From the NCBI RefSeq assembly GCF_963678635.1, contig NC_087063.1, positions 44,928,101 to 44,992,100 of the forward strand: DNA of 64,000 nt, in the 5' to 3' direction. Positions 30,364-39,708 of the stretch are shown in pieces. The first letter of the stretch is position 1, and the number at the start of each line of letters is the position of its first letter. Source of the DNA: Symsagittifera roscoffensis. Taxonomy: Eukaryota > Xenacoelomorpha > Acoela > Convolutidae. The notes beneath the pieces were generated by a model, which made no database searches, was not told where the DNA came from, and saw only the letters and a list, made by a program, of their open reading frames with translations. Made by a program: the position numbers and the translations under genes.

Positions 30364-31464
30364 GCCATCACCTTACCCTCATTCCCACAATACACCTTAA
30401 ACACCCCCCACGACACTAACGAAACACGCAACTTCGTAGATGAATACGTTTTAATGCCTACTCTCTCTTGGACCTCATATTATCATTTCACTAACCCTCT
30501 TTGCTTACCTTTATCTAACACTCACATCGATATAGAGCGAAATACGGACATGCTATATCGACTCACTACACCACTAACACCTAGACAATTTACTTACGTT
30601 GGATATAAAAAATCACTAAAAACACACACTGCACCTAGAGCTAACGAATATACACTCGAATACTATGATCACAACATCATCAGAGCTAACCAAGATCAAT
30701 TCTTAGACGACGATCGCTTCGCTAATCCACAAATTACCGAGAAATTTTTCATCAAGACACCATATACATTCACACTAAACATCTTCGACCGAAAGTTTGA
30801 TCACATTATTTCAGAAGCACTAACAGACACACAAGCATACGAAAGTTTTAAAGAACGCTTCCAAATATTTTCACTAACCTTTCATTTCCTTGCACCACAC
30901 GAAAGAGATTTACACTGCTCACACGATATTATGTTACGCACTAAACAAACCCACACATATAGTTATTATCGTTTCATCCAAAATCACTTTGACCTACACA
31001 CACCCTCTAGACAACCACACCATCGTTTTCAATTCATTAATTCCAAATACACTTCACCATTTTTCCTAAATTTCACATATTGTATTAAAGACACTAACCT
31101 CCATGGTATTCTTCGTAATTATGACCCCATAACCCAAATGTACATCTTCTGTCCCATTACCAAGACCTTCAACGCCGAAGAATCCCGACCCTTCCTTATC
31201 CCGCACGAGTTTGTACAACCCATAGAAATCCCAATTTTAGAATTCATCCACAACACTAAATTCAATCACAAATTATATAACTTAATCCAAAACACACCTT
31301 ATGAGTTTGCAGTTGGCACTGAAGAACTAACCACTATCAAGGCACTTCAATTGCTTTGGCCACTGCTTCAAACTAAAAATATCATCCGCATCTTAGCTAA
31401 ACTACTAACAACTTCAGAACTAATTCACGACATCTTCCCCCACGGTTTTTTCCCCGACGACTAA
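30364..31464 (+). CDS. ORF4 conserved C-terminal domain, function unknown
   Basis: In the same frame as the preceding segment after a single TAA (30361-30363). The first Met is at 30454 (MPTLSWTSYYHFTNPL), but E1 has Cys there and E3 another residue, so translation probably did not begin there ancestrally. Conserved motifs across E1, E2 and E3: TLSWTSYYHFTNPL, TEKFFIKTPY, ERDLHCSHDIMLRTKQTH, TSPFFLNFTYCIKDTNL, EFIHNTKFNHKLYNLIQNT, LQLLWPLL and PHGFFPDD. It ends TAA at 31462-31464, with an intron donor three bases later. About 340-370 aa, no membrane segment, no fold recognised. E2 has lost the MSRQ start, so expression of this part is uncertain. Confidence 0.6.
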   Translation, partial: AITLPSFPQYTLNTPHDTNETRNFVDEYVLMPTLSWTSYYHFTNPLCLPLSNTHIDIERNTDMLYRLTTPLTPRQFTYVGYKKSLKTHTAPRANEYTLEYYDHNIIRANQDQFLDDDRFANPQITEKFFIKTPYTFTLNIFDRKFDHIISEALTDTQAYESFKERFQIFSLTFHFLAPHERDLHCSHDIMLRTKQTHTYSYYRFIQNHFDLHTPSRQPHHRFQFINSKYTSPFFLNFTYCIKDTNLHGILRNYDPITQMYIFCPITKTFNAEESRPFLIPHEFVQPIEIPILEFIHNTKFNHKLYNLIQNTPYEFAVGTEELTTIKALQLLWPLLQTKNIIRILAKLLTTSELIHDIFPHGFFPDD

Positions 31465-31467
31465 CAG

Positions 31468-31546
31468 GTAAGTATGAATTAAATGAATATTACTAACTAA
31501 TTAAAATATTATAAAACTCACCATACTTTATTCATGTTTTCTTTAG
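31468..31546 (+). other. Predicted 79-nt spliceosomal intron directly after the ORF4 stop
   Basis: The donor CAG|GTAAGTATG lies three bases after the stop codon. A perfect TACTAAC branch box is at 31491-31497, and the acceptor ATGTTTTCTTTAG ends at 31546. E3 keeps the arrangement (minus 41572-41493, 80 nt, TAG|GTATGA, AACTAAC, TTCTTTTTTAG), its donor touching the stop codon. E1 copies have lost donor and acceptor bases. A junction this close to the stop would not trigger junction-dependent mRNA decay. Confidence 0.7.
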
Positions 31547-33084
31547 ATTTTTAGCCTTCATCCGACGATCACCTACAAAAACCACAAAAGACAAATAAAA
31601 ATCGCAAATTTCATCAAACAGATTTCAAAAATTCTATTAATCTCTTACACTTATAAATTTATAAATTTAATACCAATGCAGTAAATTCATTTCTAAAATT
31701 TTCCCCCACAAGCAGTAAATCTAATTATGATGAAAATTTGTATCTTAATATTCCCCCATGACTAGCAGTAAATTTCTAAATTCTATGTAGTAAATTAAAT
31801 AAATGCAAATGCAGTACTAACCTTTTGATATTTTCATTCATTCGCACAGAAATTCTATCCACACTCGCACAGCTCGCCCACGAAGAATTGTTTAAAATAA
31901 TGAATTTCAGTTTCAAGTTTTCACACTCAACAACTCTAACATATAATAACATGTTTCAAACTTTCCTTTAACCCGGTTGGAAAGGAATCATATACTAAAC
32001 AAAACTAACCAACGCAGCTTACTAAATACCACAAATCATAGAATAACAGCATGACTTAGAAAAAGAAACCAACGGTACCCAAACCGGATTAACCCAGTTT
32101 AAAACTGGATAATTTATTCTTTTGAAGACTATTATAAAGTCTAAGAAAGAAATAATAAAACACAAAAAAGTCGAAAGACAAACCCATACCACAAACAATT
32201 TGATTTTTGAAAAAAGGACACAACCAACAAAACATAAGTAAGACCACAACAAACTCAACATAAAACGTTGTCACATAACAGGACCCCTCACAAAAAACCG
32301 CATGAAATCATACTCCCACTCCTGGCCTAACCCACCAGGAAGGACGTCCTGAGCATGCTCTATAGCCGGCCTAACCCACCGCGCTACATCCACGCTTTGT
32401 GACCACACCATTATTTTTAATAAGAGCTACTCAAGTGTGAGTAACTCTTCAAAATAACCGAACTAAAACAAAAAGCTTTTGTGAAAACAACTAACTAAAA
32501 TCATTATTAAAAAATATTAAACTAATAAAAGTTTTATAAAATGTAAAATCACATGATGCAATATATAGATCAGAATACAACACCAAGGACGAACATCAAA
32601 AGACAAGACGACCCCACTACACTCGAGAGAGAATGACCAACTACAATCGATATGCCGCTCACAATCACAACTCAAAGGATTTAGAGTACGACTTGACCTC
32701 GCAGAAAAGGACTTCATTGAACTAGACCAATGACCACCTCGATGTTCAAGTATACGTACAGATCCGAGTAACCAGGCATCCCCTCCACGCACAATCTCCA
32801 CGCCATTCCCAAACTAGATCATACACAAAAGAAGTTCTCCACGCAGAACAGAAAAACCTGACATAACAAACCATTCTGAAATCAGATTTGAGTTTGTTGC
32901 AAAGACGTAGTCGTTGTCACTAGAAGACACAACGTCTTATGTCTCTAACTCCAGCTTCCTGGAACTTCCCTAACAAAAGAGGAAACGGAAGAAAATTATG
33001 ATGTTCGCCAAAAACAAACGTCCATCATCCATCCTTCGAATTGCAGAAGAACTATTCTAAAAAACTCTGTAAAACCCGGATGGG
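31547..33084 (+). other. E2 3' UTR with conserved elements
   Basis: No gene accepted. Conserved with E1, and in part with E3: an inverted-repeat block around CCTTTAACCCGGTTGGAAAG (31966-31985), a box around GTACCCAAACCGGATTAACC followed by ACTGGATAA, and the GC-rich palindrome cluster at 32321-32401 (AGGACGTCCT 32341, GAGCATGCTC 32351, GCCGGC 32365, between two GGCCTAACCCACC copies). A patch TCGATGTTCAAGTATACGTA lies near 32741. GGATGGG at 33078-33084 abuts the LTR where a polypurine tract is expected and is conserved in all copies. Confidence 0.7.
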
Positions 33085-33492
33085 TGGAACCTGATCTAAA
33101 CTACATTTTATGATTGGATAAATTAAATGTTTTACCAATGTAAAGTATTTAATATTAACCAATCATGATCCATCTAACTAACAACCCACTTATTTGTAAG
33201 TGCTGAAGTTACTTGTAATTTCAGCACCAGAGAGATTTGAATTTAACTTAGAAATTAGTTGGACTCTCCCGAGCACTTCAGCTGCCGCAATAAACCAGTA
33301 TACCCTAGATCTATTGAGCCTAGCAGAGACTAGTTAAACAACCTGAGACTAGATAGTATAAGAGTAAGATTAGGATCGGTATTAGACTAAGAAGTTGCAC
33401 GAATCTATCCGGCCGAAAATAAGATAGCGTGACGAGCAGACGGTGTACCCTATCCGAAATTACTCTATGAGTTACACTTCGGTCTTAACTCA
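33085..33492 (+). repeat. E2 3' LTR (408 bp)
   Basis: Reads the same as the 5' LTR at every position compared by eye. Starts TGGAACC after GGATGGG and ends TTAACTCA, followed by TTTT. Hairpin at 33200-33227. Confidence 0.96.
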
Positions 33493-33955
33493 TTTTACTA
33501 ACTACTACTAACTAAAACATCATGACAAAATTCTATAGATAAAGATTTTTGAGCCGGAGACCCGAGATTAATTATGATTGAAAAGTCACCGTACTGACTA
33601 TCAGATATGACTGAAACGATAAAACCTAGAGCGTTATAAATTTCATTACAATTGAAAACAAAATACTACTTTTTTAATTGCAACAATCTATTATCTTCCG
33701 CTGTACATTTGTATTCTGGCGCGGAAAATTTGAAACCTGAAAAATGGTATCTTCAAGCATGAGGAAAGCAGTATCCTTTTAATACCTCGAAGAAACGTTT
33801 CCATGCCTTAATACTGAAAACCATTTCTCTATCCAACTATATTTGCTGGGCGAAATCGCCGGGAGATATCAGTAAATTCAGGTAAATGTGTCTGATTTGT
33901 TTTGTATAACTTAATCGACCGATTCGAGGTAGTAGTTATAACATTCCAATTCAAT
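33493..33955. other. Spacer, nothing recognised
   Basis: AT-rich unique-looking sequence between E2 and the first copy of repeat family R2. No open frame longer than chance and no repeats seen. Confidence 0.5.
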
Positions 33956-33959
33956 AAGG

Positions 33960-34830
33960 ATCCCACATTTAAGAAAAGTGAAAACAAATCGATTTTAATG
34001 AATTTTCGTGGTCTATAATGTTGTAAATATAATCGATTACCATGTTACGTGCAGACAACAAAATTGGACTAAAAATGGATTTAAATCCATTTTTTCTCGC
34101 CAAAACAAAAAGCATTATAATTCATTTTGAATCCGTTATAATGGATTTTATAATAAGTAGGAAATAACATTAAAATGGATATTTTTCCACTTTATTTTTG
34201 TTTCGCGCGTCGTGCAAAATTTTGCAAGAATTTCAGCATTTATCAAGTGAGTGATGCGGAGAATTTGCCTGGCCTAATCCATTTCAAAACTTAAACTCAA
34301 ATTGCAAAAAGGTTCCGTTGAGCTCTCCCCCCTCCCCAACGTTTGCCCCTTTGCTCCCCTTCAATCCCCCTAACGTTTGCCCCTTTGCTCCCCTCCCCCA
34401 CTGATCCCCCCACCTGAACACCCCCTCACCACCTGAACAACCACCTTCTCCCCCACCTGGACAACCCCCCCAACCTGAACCCACATACCTCCCCCCCCCC
34501 CCCCACTGAACCCACATAAGCCCCCCCCCCCCCCCCACTACCTGAACCCACCCCCACCTCAATGCATTACTTTGGGGGGGGGGGGGTATTGTTGCAAATG
34601 GACAAATGCTAGGGGGTTAATGCTGTGTAATATAAAAAGTAACAAAAATATCAGAGTTAGGTAGAAAAAAAATATTTGAACAAAAAGTAACCAACGTAAG
34701 TAACTTTACTTTAAAACGTAAAAAAGACTTTATGTGCGTTGAAATTCGCATGTCGGTAAAGTGAAAAAAAAATCGATTATAATTTAGTTTCATTGTCAGT
34801 GTCCACAAAAGTGAAAATAAATCGATTATA
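33960..34830 (+). repeat. Dispersed repeat family R2, copy 1, with long C and G runs
   Basis: Landmarks shared with the copies near 35860 and 37205: AGTGAAAACAAATCGATTTT-type start, a TTTTTGTTTCGCG stretch, CAAATTGC, then CAACGTTTGCCCCTTTG and poly-C/G, a stretch with AAAGTAACCAAC and TTTATGTGCGTT, and the end TTCATTGTCAGTGTCCACAA. At 34320-34590 the top strand is C-rich, with runs above ten and repeats of CCACCTGAAC, then switches to a G run near 34574. Open frames across this tract are composition artefacts. Confidence 0.7.
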
Positions 34831-34928
34831 ATGGATGAAAAAAGGATTTTGTTACCTCGAAAAACAGTAAAATTTTAATCCACTTTTAGTTGATTATAAT
34901 CGATTTGTTTTCACTTTTGTGGACACTG
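34797..34928. repeat. 36-bp inverted repeat with 60-bp spacer
   Basis: The arm at 34797-34832 (CAGTGTCCACAAAAGTGAAA...) and the arm at 34893-34928 are reverse complements with one mismatch. The outer motif CAGTGTCCACAAAAGTG recurs at about 37947. This looks like two R2 ends back to back, or the ends of a very short non-autonomous transposon. Confidence 0.75.
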
Positions 34929-35065
34929 AAAGGAAAATCAATTATAATCGATTTTTATTCATGGAGATCCAATGCGGGATGGAATATAATAAAACTTCAT
35001 AGTCTCAACGCGGGACAGAGTTTGATCACTGTCCCAAAAATATGAACATATTCTCAAGTCAAGTT

Positions 35066-35608
35066 GTTGTTCCGACTTTCGATACGAAAGTAACGGAATA
35101 TTTGTGCTCGGGGTGGGTTTTTTTTTCTTCAGAAAATATCGACTTTATAACTAGCCGATTTTTGATGAAGACTTTTTTTTATATCATTCGAAAGTATTTG
35201 TTGTCATAAGCTCAAATTTGAAAAGATATTTCACCTGTGATCATTTTTTGTAAAATTATGAGGGTTTAAAAGTTGCCATTTTGGCCAATTTGGGACAATT
35301 AACGCGCGAAATATTTCGCGCTATTAACGCGTAAACGGAGATTTAATCCGTCCTAGAAATTATTCTGAATTGGTTGAGGAAAGTTTATTTGCCATAATTG
35401 TTGTGATGTGTAACTGGAAGCGAAGTTTATCACTTTGTACTTTAAATGGCGTGTGGGGGATGATGTTCTTAAAATATCTCAAATTTTTCTATAAATTTTT
35501 TAAATCATTTTTTAAAAATTTTTTTACATTTAATTTTTTCATGTCATTACTGCTTCATAGACCTTTTAATACAGTCGGAAACTTCAGGGCTTTGCGCTGA
35601 TACGACTA
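35066..35608 (-). repeat. Dispersed repeat R1, copy 2 (inverted)
   Basis: Reverse-complement match to 15168-15684, including the palindromic core GCGCGAAATATTTCGCGC at about 35304. With the first copy it forms a large inverted pair around E2. No coding frame accepted. Confidence 0.8.
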
Positions 35609-35859
35609 GTCTTTTTTTCATTTAGTCCCATATATAGCTTGAACAAAATTTTGAACATAAACAGAAACACTGTTAGACTTCATATTGATATTGTTTTTTT
35701 TCCAGTAAAAATCAGCATATAATCGATTTACAGTGGCTCATTGCTTGTGGATCTAGAATGGATCTTAGCGGTGTTTTACGTCAGGAGACAAGGCGACTTT
35801 AATGTCTAAAGAATCGATTCCAATCAAATTGAATAGATTTTGGCAAGAAACTACCCGCA

Positions 35860-36240
35860 TCTAAGAAAATTGAAAAGAAATCAATTATAATGGAATTTTG
35901 TGGTCTAAAACATTATCAATATAATTGATTTCCATGTTGCACTCAGATAACAAAATGGAATAAATAATCGATTATTACCGATTGTTTTTATTAAATTTAA
36001 AATTAATTTTTTTTCCATTTAAAATCAATTAAAATGGATTTTTTGTCCATTTTGTTTTTGTTTCGCGTCGTGAAAAATTATGCAAGAATTTCTTCAGCTA
36101 ACAAAAGAGTAATGCAGAAAATTTCTCTCGATTTCTAAGCCTACATTTTTTCAAGTTGCAAAGTGATTCCGTTGGCCTGTCCCATACCAACGTTTGCGCC
36201 TTTTCTCCTCAAAAACCCCATGCCAAAGCTTGCCCCATAG
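35860..36240 (+). repeat. R2, copy 2 (partial)
   Basis: Matches the first part of copy 1 (TGTGGTCTA, CCATGTT, GTTTCGCGTCGTG, CAACGTTTGC) but ends before the C/G runs. Confidence 0.6.
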
Positions 36241-37200
36241 AGACATAAACCTTTTATAGACACTGAAAATAGAACTGAAACCTAATAGTTTCTTATCTAT
36301 GGTACTCCAGAGTGGATAGCGAATATCAAGTTATCAACAAAAATGGTTCAAATTGATTTTTGGAAACTTTAACTAGTATTTAAGTAGATATATAAGTGAA
36401 AAAAAAAGTTTTAGCTTTTTTTTGCGTTTTGCTGATAAAATTTTCAGTTTTTGATTTCATTATGATTTGCAACCAAACTCCAGTAATTTATTTTTTTCTC
36501 CTAACAATATTTTTCTCCAAACAACAAAATATACTCAAATTTTGAAAAAAAAAGACTGTTTCTTAAATCTCTGCTCAAAACATTCTCCATTACATGCTCA
36601 AAAACTGTCTATCATTGTTTTGCAGTATGCTTTCAACTTTTGATACTGTCAGACATTTCTTTTGTTGTGATTTTCTGTGAGACAATTTAGTAAGATATTT
36701 TTGTGTGCAGTTTGAGATAAAAGTCTAATTATAGACTCTTCTGCAACGAAGGGAATTTACGATGCTAATATCATCCTACAATTGAAAGAAATTATGCTGC
36801 CCTTAAATTTTCACAACAAAAATTCCATCAAAAAAGCTGATTGCAGTTCCATCACAGCCCTTAAGCATTGATGCCAAGTGATTGATCCCCAGACTCCTGA
36901 AATATTAATTGCACTGAAAAGCAACAAGCATTTCCAGAGCACATTTTTTCATCTTTCTTATCGTCTGTCATTAGAAGCTTGAAAATAGTGTGACCTAGAC
37001 AAGAAAATACGTTTTGTCATTCGCTTTTTAATTAGAGTTATAAAACTGCTTGAGAACAATTGTACCCAAAAACTGCAAAGCGAGTTGCAATAACGCATAA
37101 AAATGAACGTTTGACAATTAAAGTGCAGTAGGTTCCTGGGTTGAGTTTACCTTGAAAGTTAGCAATGAATTTTAGCAAAAAAACATCGATAGTAATCCTT
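36241..37200. other. Spacer, nothing recognised
   Basis: About 960 bp of AT-rich sequence without a supported gene, RNA or repeat. Confidence 0.5.
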
Positions 37201-37204
37201 AGAT

Positions 37205-37970
37205 TATTCAAAATCAATTAAAATGGATTTTTTCCACTATGTTTTTGTCTCGCGTCAAGCAAAAACTCATCAGTTGTCAAACGCGTACAGCAGAAAACTT
37301 GCACAGCGAGTGTACGTACGGCCTACTCGATTTCTAAACCTAAAACTTCTCAAATTGCGATACAATTCCGTTATCCCAACTAACTTTTGCCTCTTTGCCC
37401 CCTTACAAATCCCCCCACCTGAACATACTCAACCCTTCCCCCACTTGATCCAAACCAACTACCCCAAATTGAACCACAACCAACCCCCCCCCCCCCCCTC
37501 TCCTACCTGATCCGTTTCAGGTAGGGTTGGTTTGGGGGTTGGTTCAGGTGGGGGAGGGGGTTGGTTCAGTTGGGGCGGGGGCAAGGATGCAAAGGGGGCA
37601 AGAGGGCAAACGTTGGGGGGGGGGGATATGGGTGGTTGTAGGATGCAAAGGGGCAAACGGTCCGGGGGGGGGGGGGGGGGGTTAATGGAAGAGGGGATTA
37701 GTTCACCTCCAATTTCACCCTTTCCCCCAAACTTTCTAATAATATAAGAAAGTTGTTGAAAGGAACAAAATTCAGTAATTGAGTAACATTTAAAAAAAAG
37801 TTTAAAATAAATAGCATCAAAGTTGCCCAGAAAAAAAGTTGAATTGAACAAGTAACCAACTTTAGTTTGGAACGTAGAAAAGAATTTATGTGCGTTCAAA
37901 TTTGTTTCTCAAAAAAGTTGAAAAAAATTGACTATAATTGAGTTTCATTGTCAGTGTCCACAAAAGTGAA
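37205..37970 (+). repeat. R2, copy 3, with C-run/G-run palindromic tract
   Basis: Starts near CAATTAAAATGGATTTTTT and ends TTCATTGTCAGTGTCCACAA as in copy 1. Inside, C-rich text to about 37500 is followed by G-rich text to about 37680. The two halves share motifs in inverse (CCACCTGAAC/GTTCAGGTGG, TTTGCCCCTT/AAGGGGCAAA), giving a potential long hairpin and several four-G-run blocks. Confidence 0.7.
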
Positions 37971-38785
37971 AAAAAAAGTCCTTTTCTGTTAATTCCCCAC
38001 ATTCCAGATTGAATTTTTGTACTGAGCGAAGCTCTTTTTTTGCGACTCAAGGTCGTTTTTTGGGTCTAGAATTTTCACGTGGTACCACTGTTGCAGCCGT
38101 AATTGGTCAGGCTGTGGTAGACCTGAAGCTAGAGGTGAAGTGAGAGCTCGTCCTCACACACTATCATTGCCATGGCAGGGAACGATAACACGATCTGACG
38201 ATCTCGAAGTGAACGCCTTAACTCTATGCTAAGTGCCTCTACAAACGATTTCGCATTCCTATGCTTTCCTACTTAGATTTTTTATACATTCGTTTAAATC
38301 AAAAACCGTCACGAGAATTCACGTGAAAAAAAAAACAAGTGTTATTAAACAAATGTATTTCAGCGCTATTTTCTGAATGATTAATGCTTTACAAAAATTT
38401 CTGAAGGCCATTAGTAAATCAGTGATAATCAATGTAAGAACAAAAAATCATCTTCGAAAGTGTTCTTAAAATTGGGTGTTCAAACGATGATTATTACTGG
38501 GATTATCGTCAGTATTCTACCACTGACTACCTAAAGGGTCCTTTCTTTGATAACTAATTATGATATCAATACTCTGTCGATCAACCCCAAATGTTTCCAA
38601 AAGGACTTTTGACGCCCATCTTTAGAAAAAATGAGGAGGAAATGCACAACATAAAATAGAGTCAAAACTCACCGAGAAATTCCAAATATCAGTTAAAAGG
38701 TTTGTGCAGCTAATTTAAATTCTTTTTTTTTCAGAGATTTTCTGCAAGTTTTCAACCTTTGCTCTATGCAACTGAAGCTAAAATG
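37971..38785. other. Spacer with a less AT-rich patch at about 38080-38260
   Basis: The patch (ACCACTGTTGCAGCCGTAAT onward) has a base composition unlike its neighbours and may be a fragment of another repeat or of a host gene. No frame or RNA fold could be assigned. The rest is AT-rich with no features seen. Confidence 0.35.
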
Positions 38786-39171
38786 TGAGTTTAAGCCAGA
38801 GCCTTATCATAGAGTATTTTCAGATAAGGTACACCGTCTGTTCATCACGCTATCTTATTTTCGACCGGATAGATTCGTGCAATTTCTTAGTCTAATACCA
38901 ATCTTATACTTACTCTTATATCTTCTAGTCTCAAAAGATCTAGTGTATACTGGTGTTCGCGGGTTAGGTTTATAGAACTTGTCCAAAGGAGAACAACTGT
39001 CTTCTAAGTTTTATTCAAATTGCTCTGGTGCTGAAACTACAAGTAGTTTCAGCACAACAAATAATTGTCAGTGTTAGTTATGGAAAATGATTGGTTAGTT
39101 AGTAATATTTTATAGAAATAGTTTTATCAATAGTATAATTGGTTACAAATACTAGTTTAGAACTGGTTCCA
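38786..39171 (-). repeat. E3 3' LTR (386 bp)
   Basis: On the minus strand it starts TGGAACCAGTTC at 39171 and ends AAACTCA at 38786. It follows CCCGAATGGG, the polypurine-like end. The hairpin at 39028-39055 is a near-perfect palindrome of 13-nt arms. Confidence 0.92.
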
Positions 39172-39708
39172 CCCATTCGGGACTTAGAGAGTTTTTTTTT
39201 TGAATTGTGGTGAAGGACGGATGGAGAGATTTCTTATTCTTTGGAGTATGATTCTTTCGTGAAGGGTGGAGAGATGTAGTTGTTTTGAAGAAAAAAGAGG
39301 GACAGTTGCTCGTGTTCCAGAAGTGGGTATCGTTTGATCATGGGTCACATTGAGTGACTGTGTCAAGATTCTAGATTGATGCAAGGATGTGTCAATTTCG
39401 TTAAGCTTAGAGCGAGTCTACGGGAAAGATGAAGTTTAAATTTTCTCTGTGAAGTGCCAAGTGACAAGGATTGGTATGTGACATCAACATCGAGTTGGCC
39501 ATTGGTCTTTTTTATGGTTTCCTTTGCTGCGAGCTTGAGTCCATACTTTAAATCCATCGAAACTTGTGACTACGGCAACAAACCAATAGATTTGCCATTC
39601 CAGAGTTGGAATGTTGTCGAGTTTTCATCTCCTTGGCTGCTCGTTCCGTTTGCTCTAAGAAATCCTTTACATTGCATTTTTATATCTAGATCTGGTTAGG
39701 GAGATCAA
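39172..39708 (-). other. E3 distal 3' UTR
   Basis: The part next to the LTR (to about 39360) recurs outside the other LTR at 60423-60640, which shows that that sequence belongs to another copy. No gene. The GC-rich palindrome cluster of E1/E2 was not found here. Confidence 0.6.

Larger units (their letters stand above)
17783..33492 (+). mobile_element. E2: complete 15.7-kb Ty3/gypsy-like LTR retrotransposon
   Basis: Two 408-bp LTRs with no difference found by eye bound a 14.9-kb interior. After the 5' LTR come a primer-binding site, a small basic ORF, a long leader, a 155-aa ORF, gag, pol, a membrane peptide, the ATG-less ORF3/ORF4 fusion, a 79-nt intron and a 1.5-kb 3' UTR. RT-RNase H-integrase order places it in Ty3/gypsy (Metaviridae) rather than Ty1/copia. 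Relative to E1 and E3 it lacks the envelope-like region and the 5' part of ORF4, through a deletion joining near 30093. Matching LTRs mean a recent insertion, so E2 may still be competent for transposition with its own gag-pol. Confidence 0.96.

Noticed and set aside
30454-30456. ATG as start of a 336-aa protein
   Set aside because: The Met is Cys in E1 and not Met in E3. The frame is conserved upstream, and the homologous gene starts at MSRQ in E1 and E3.
32330-32400. tRNA gene or SINE on the minus strand
   Set aside because: Only an A-box-like stretch is visible; no convincing B box or cloverleaf.
34284-34562. Gly/Trp-rich ORF on the minus strand, and similar frames at 37459-37899
   Set aside because: Composition artefact of C/G runs in repeat R2.
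35370-35600. 76-aa ORF in repeat R1
   Set aside because: Not open in the other R1 copy.
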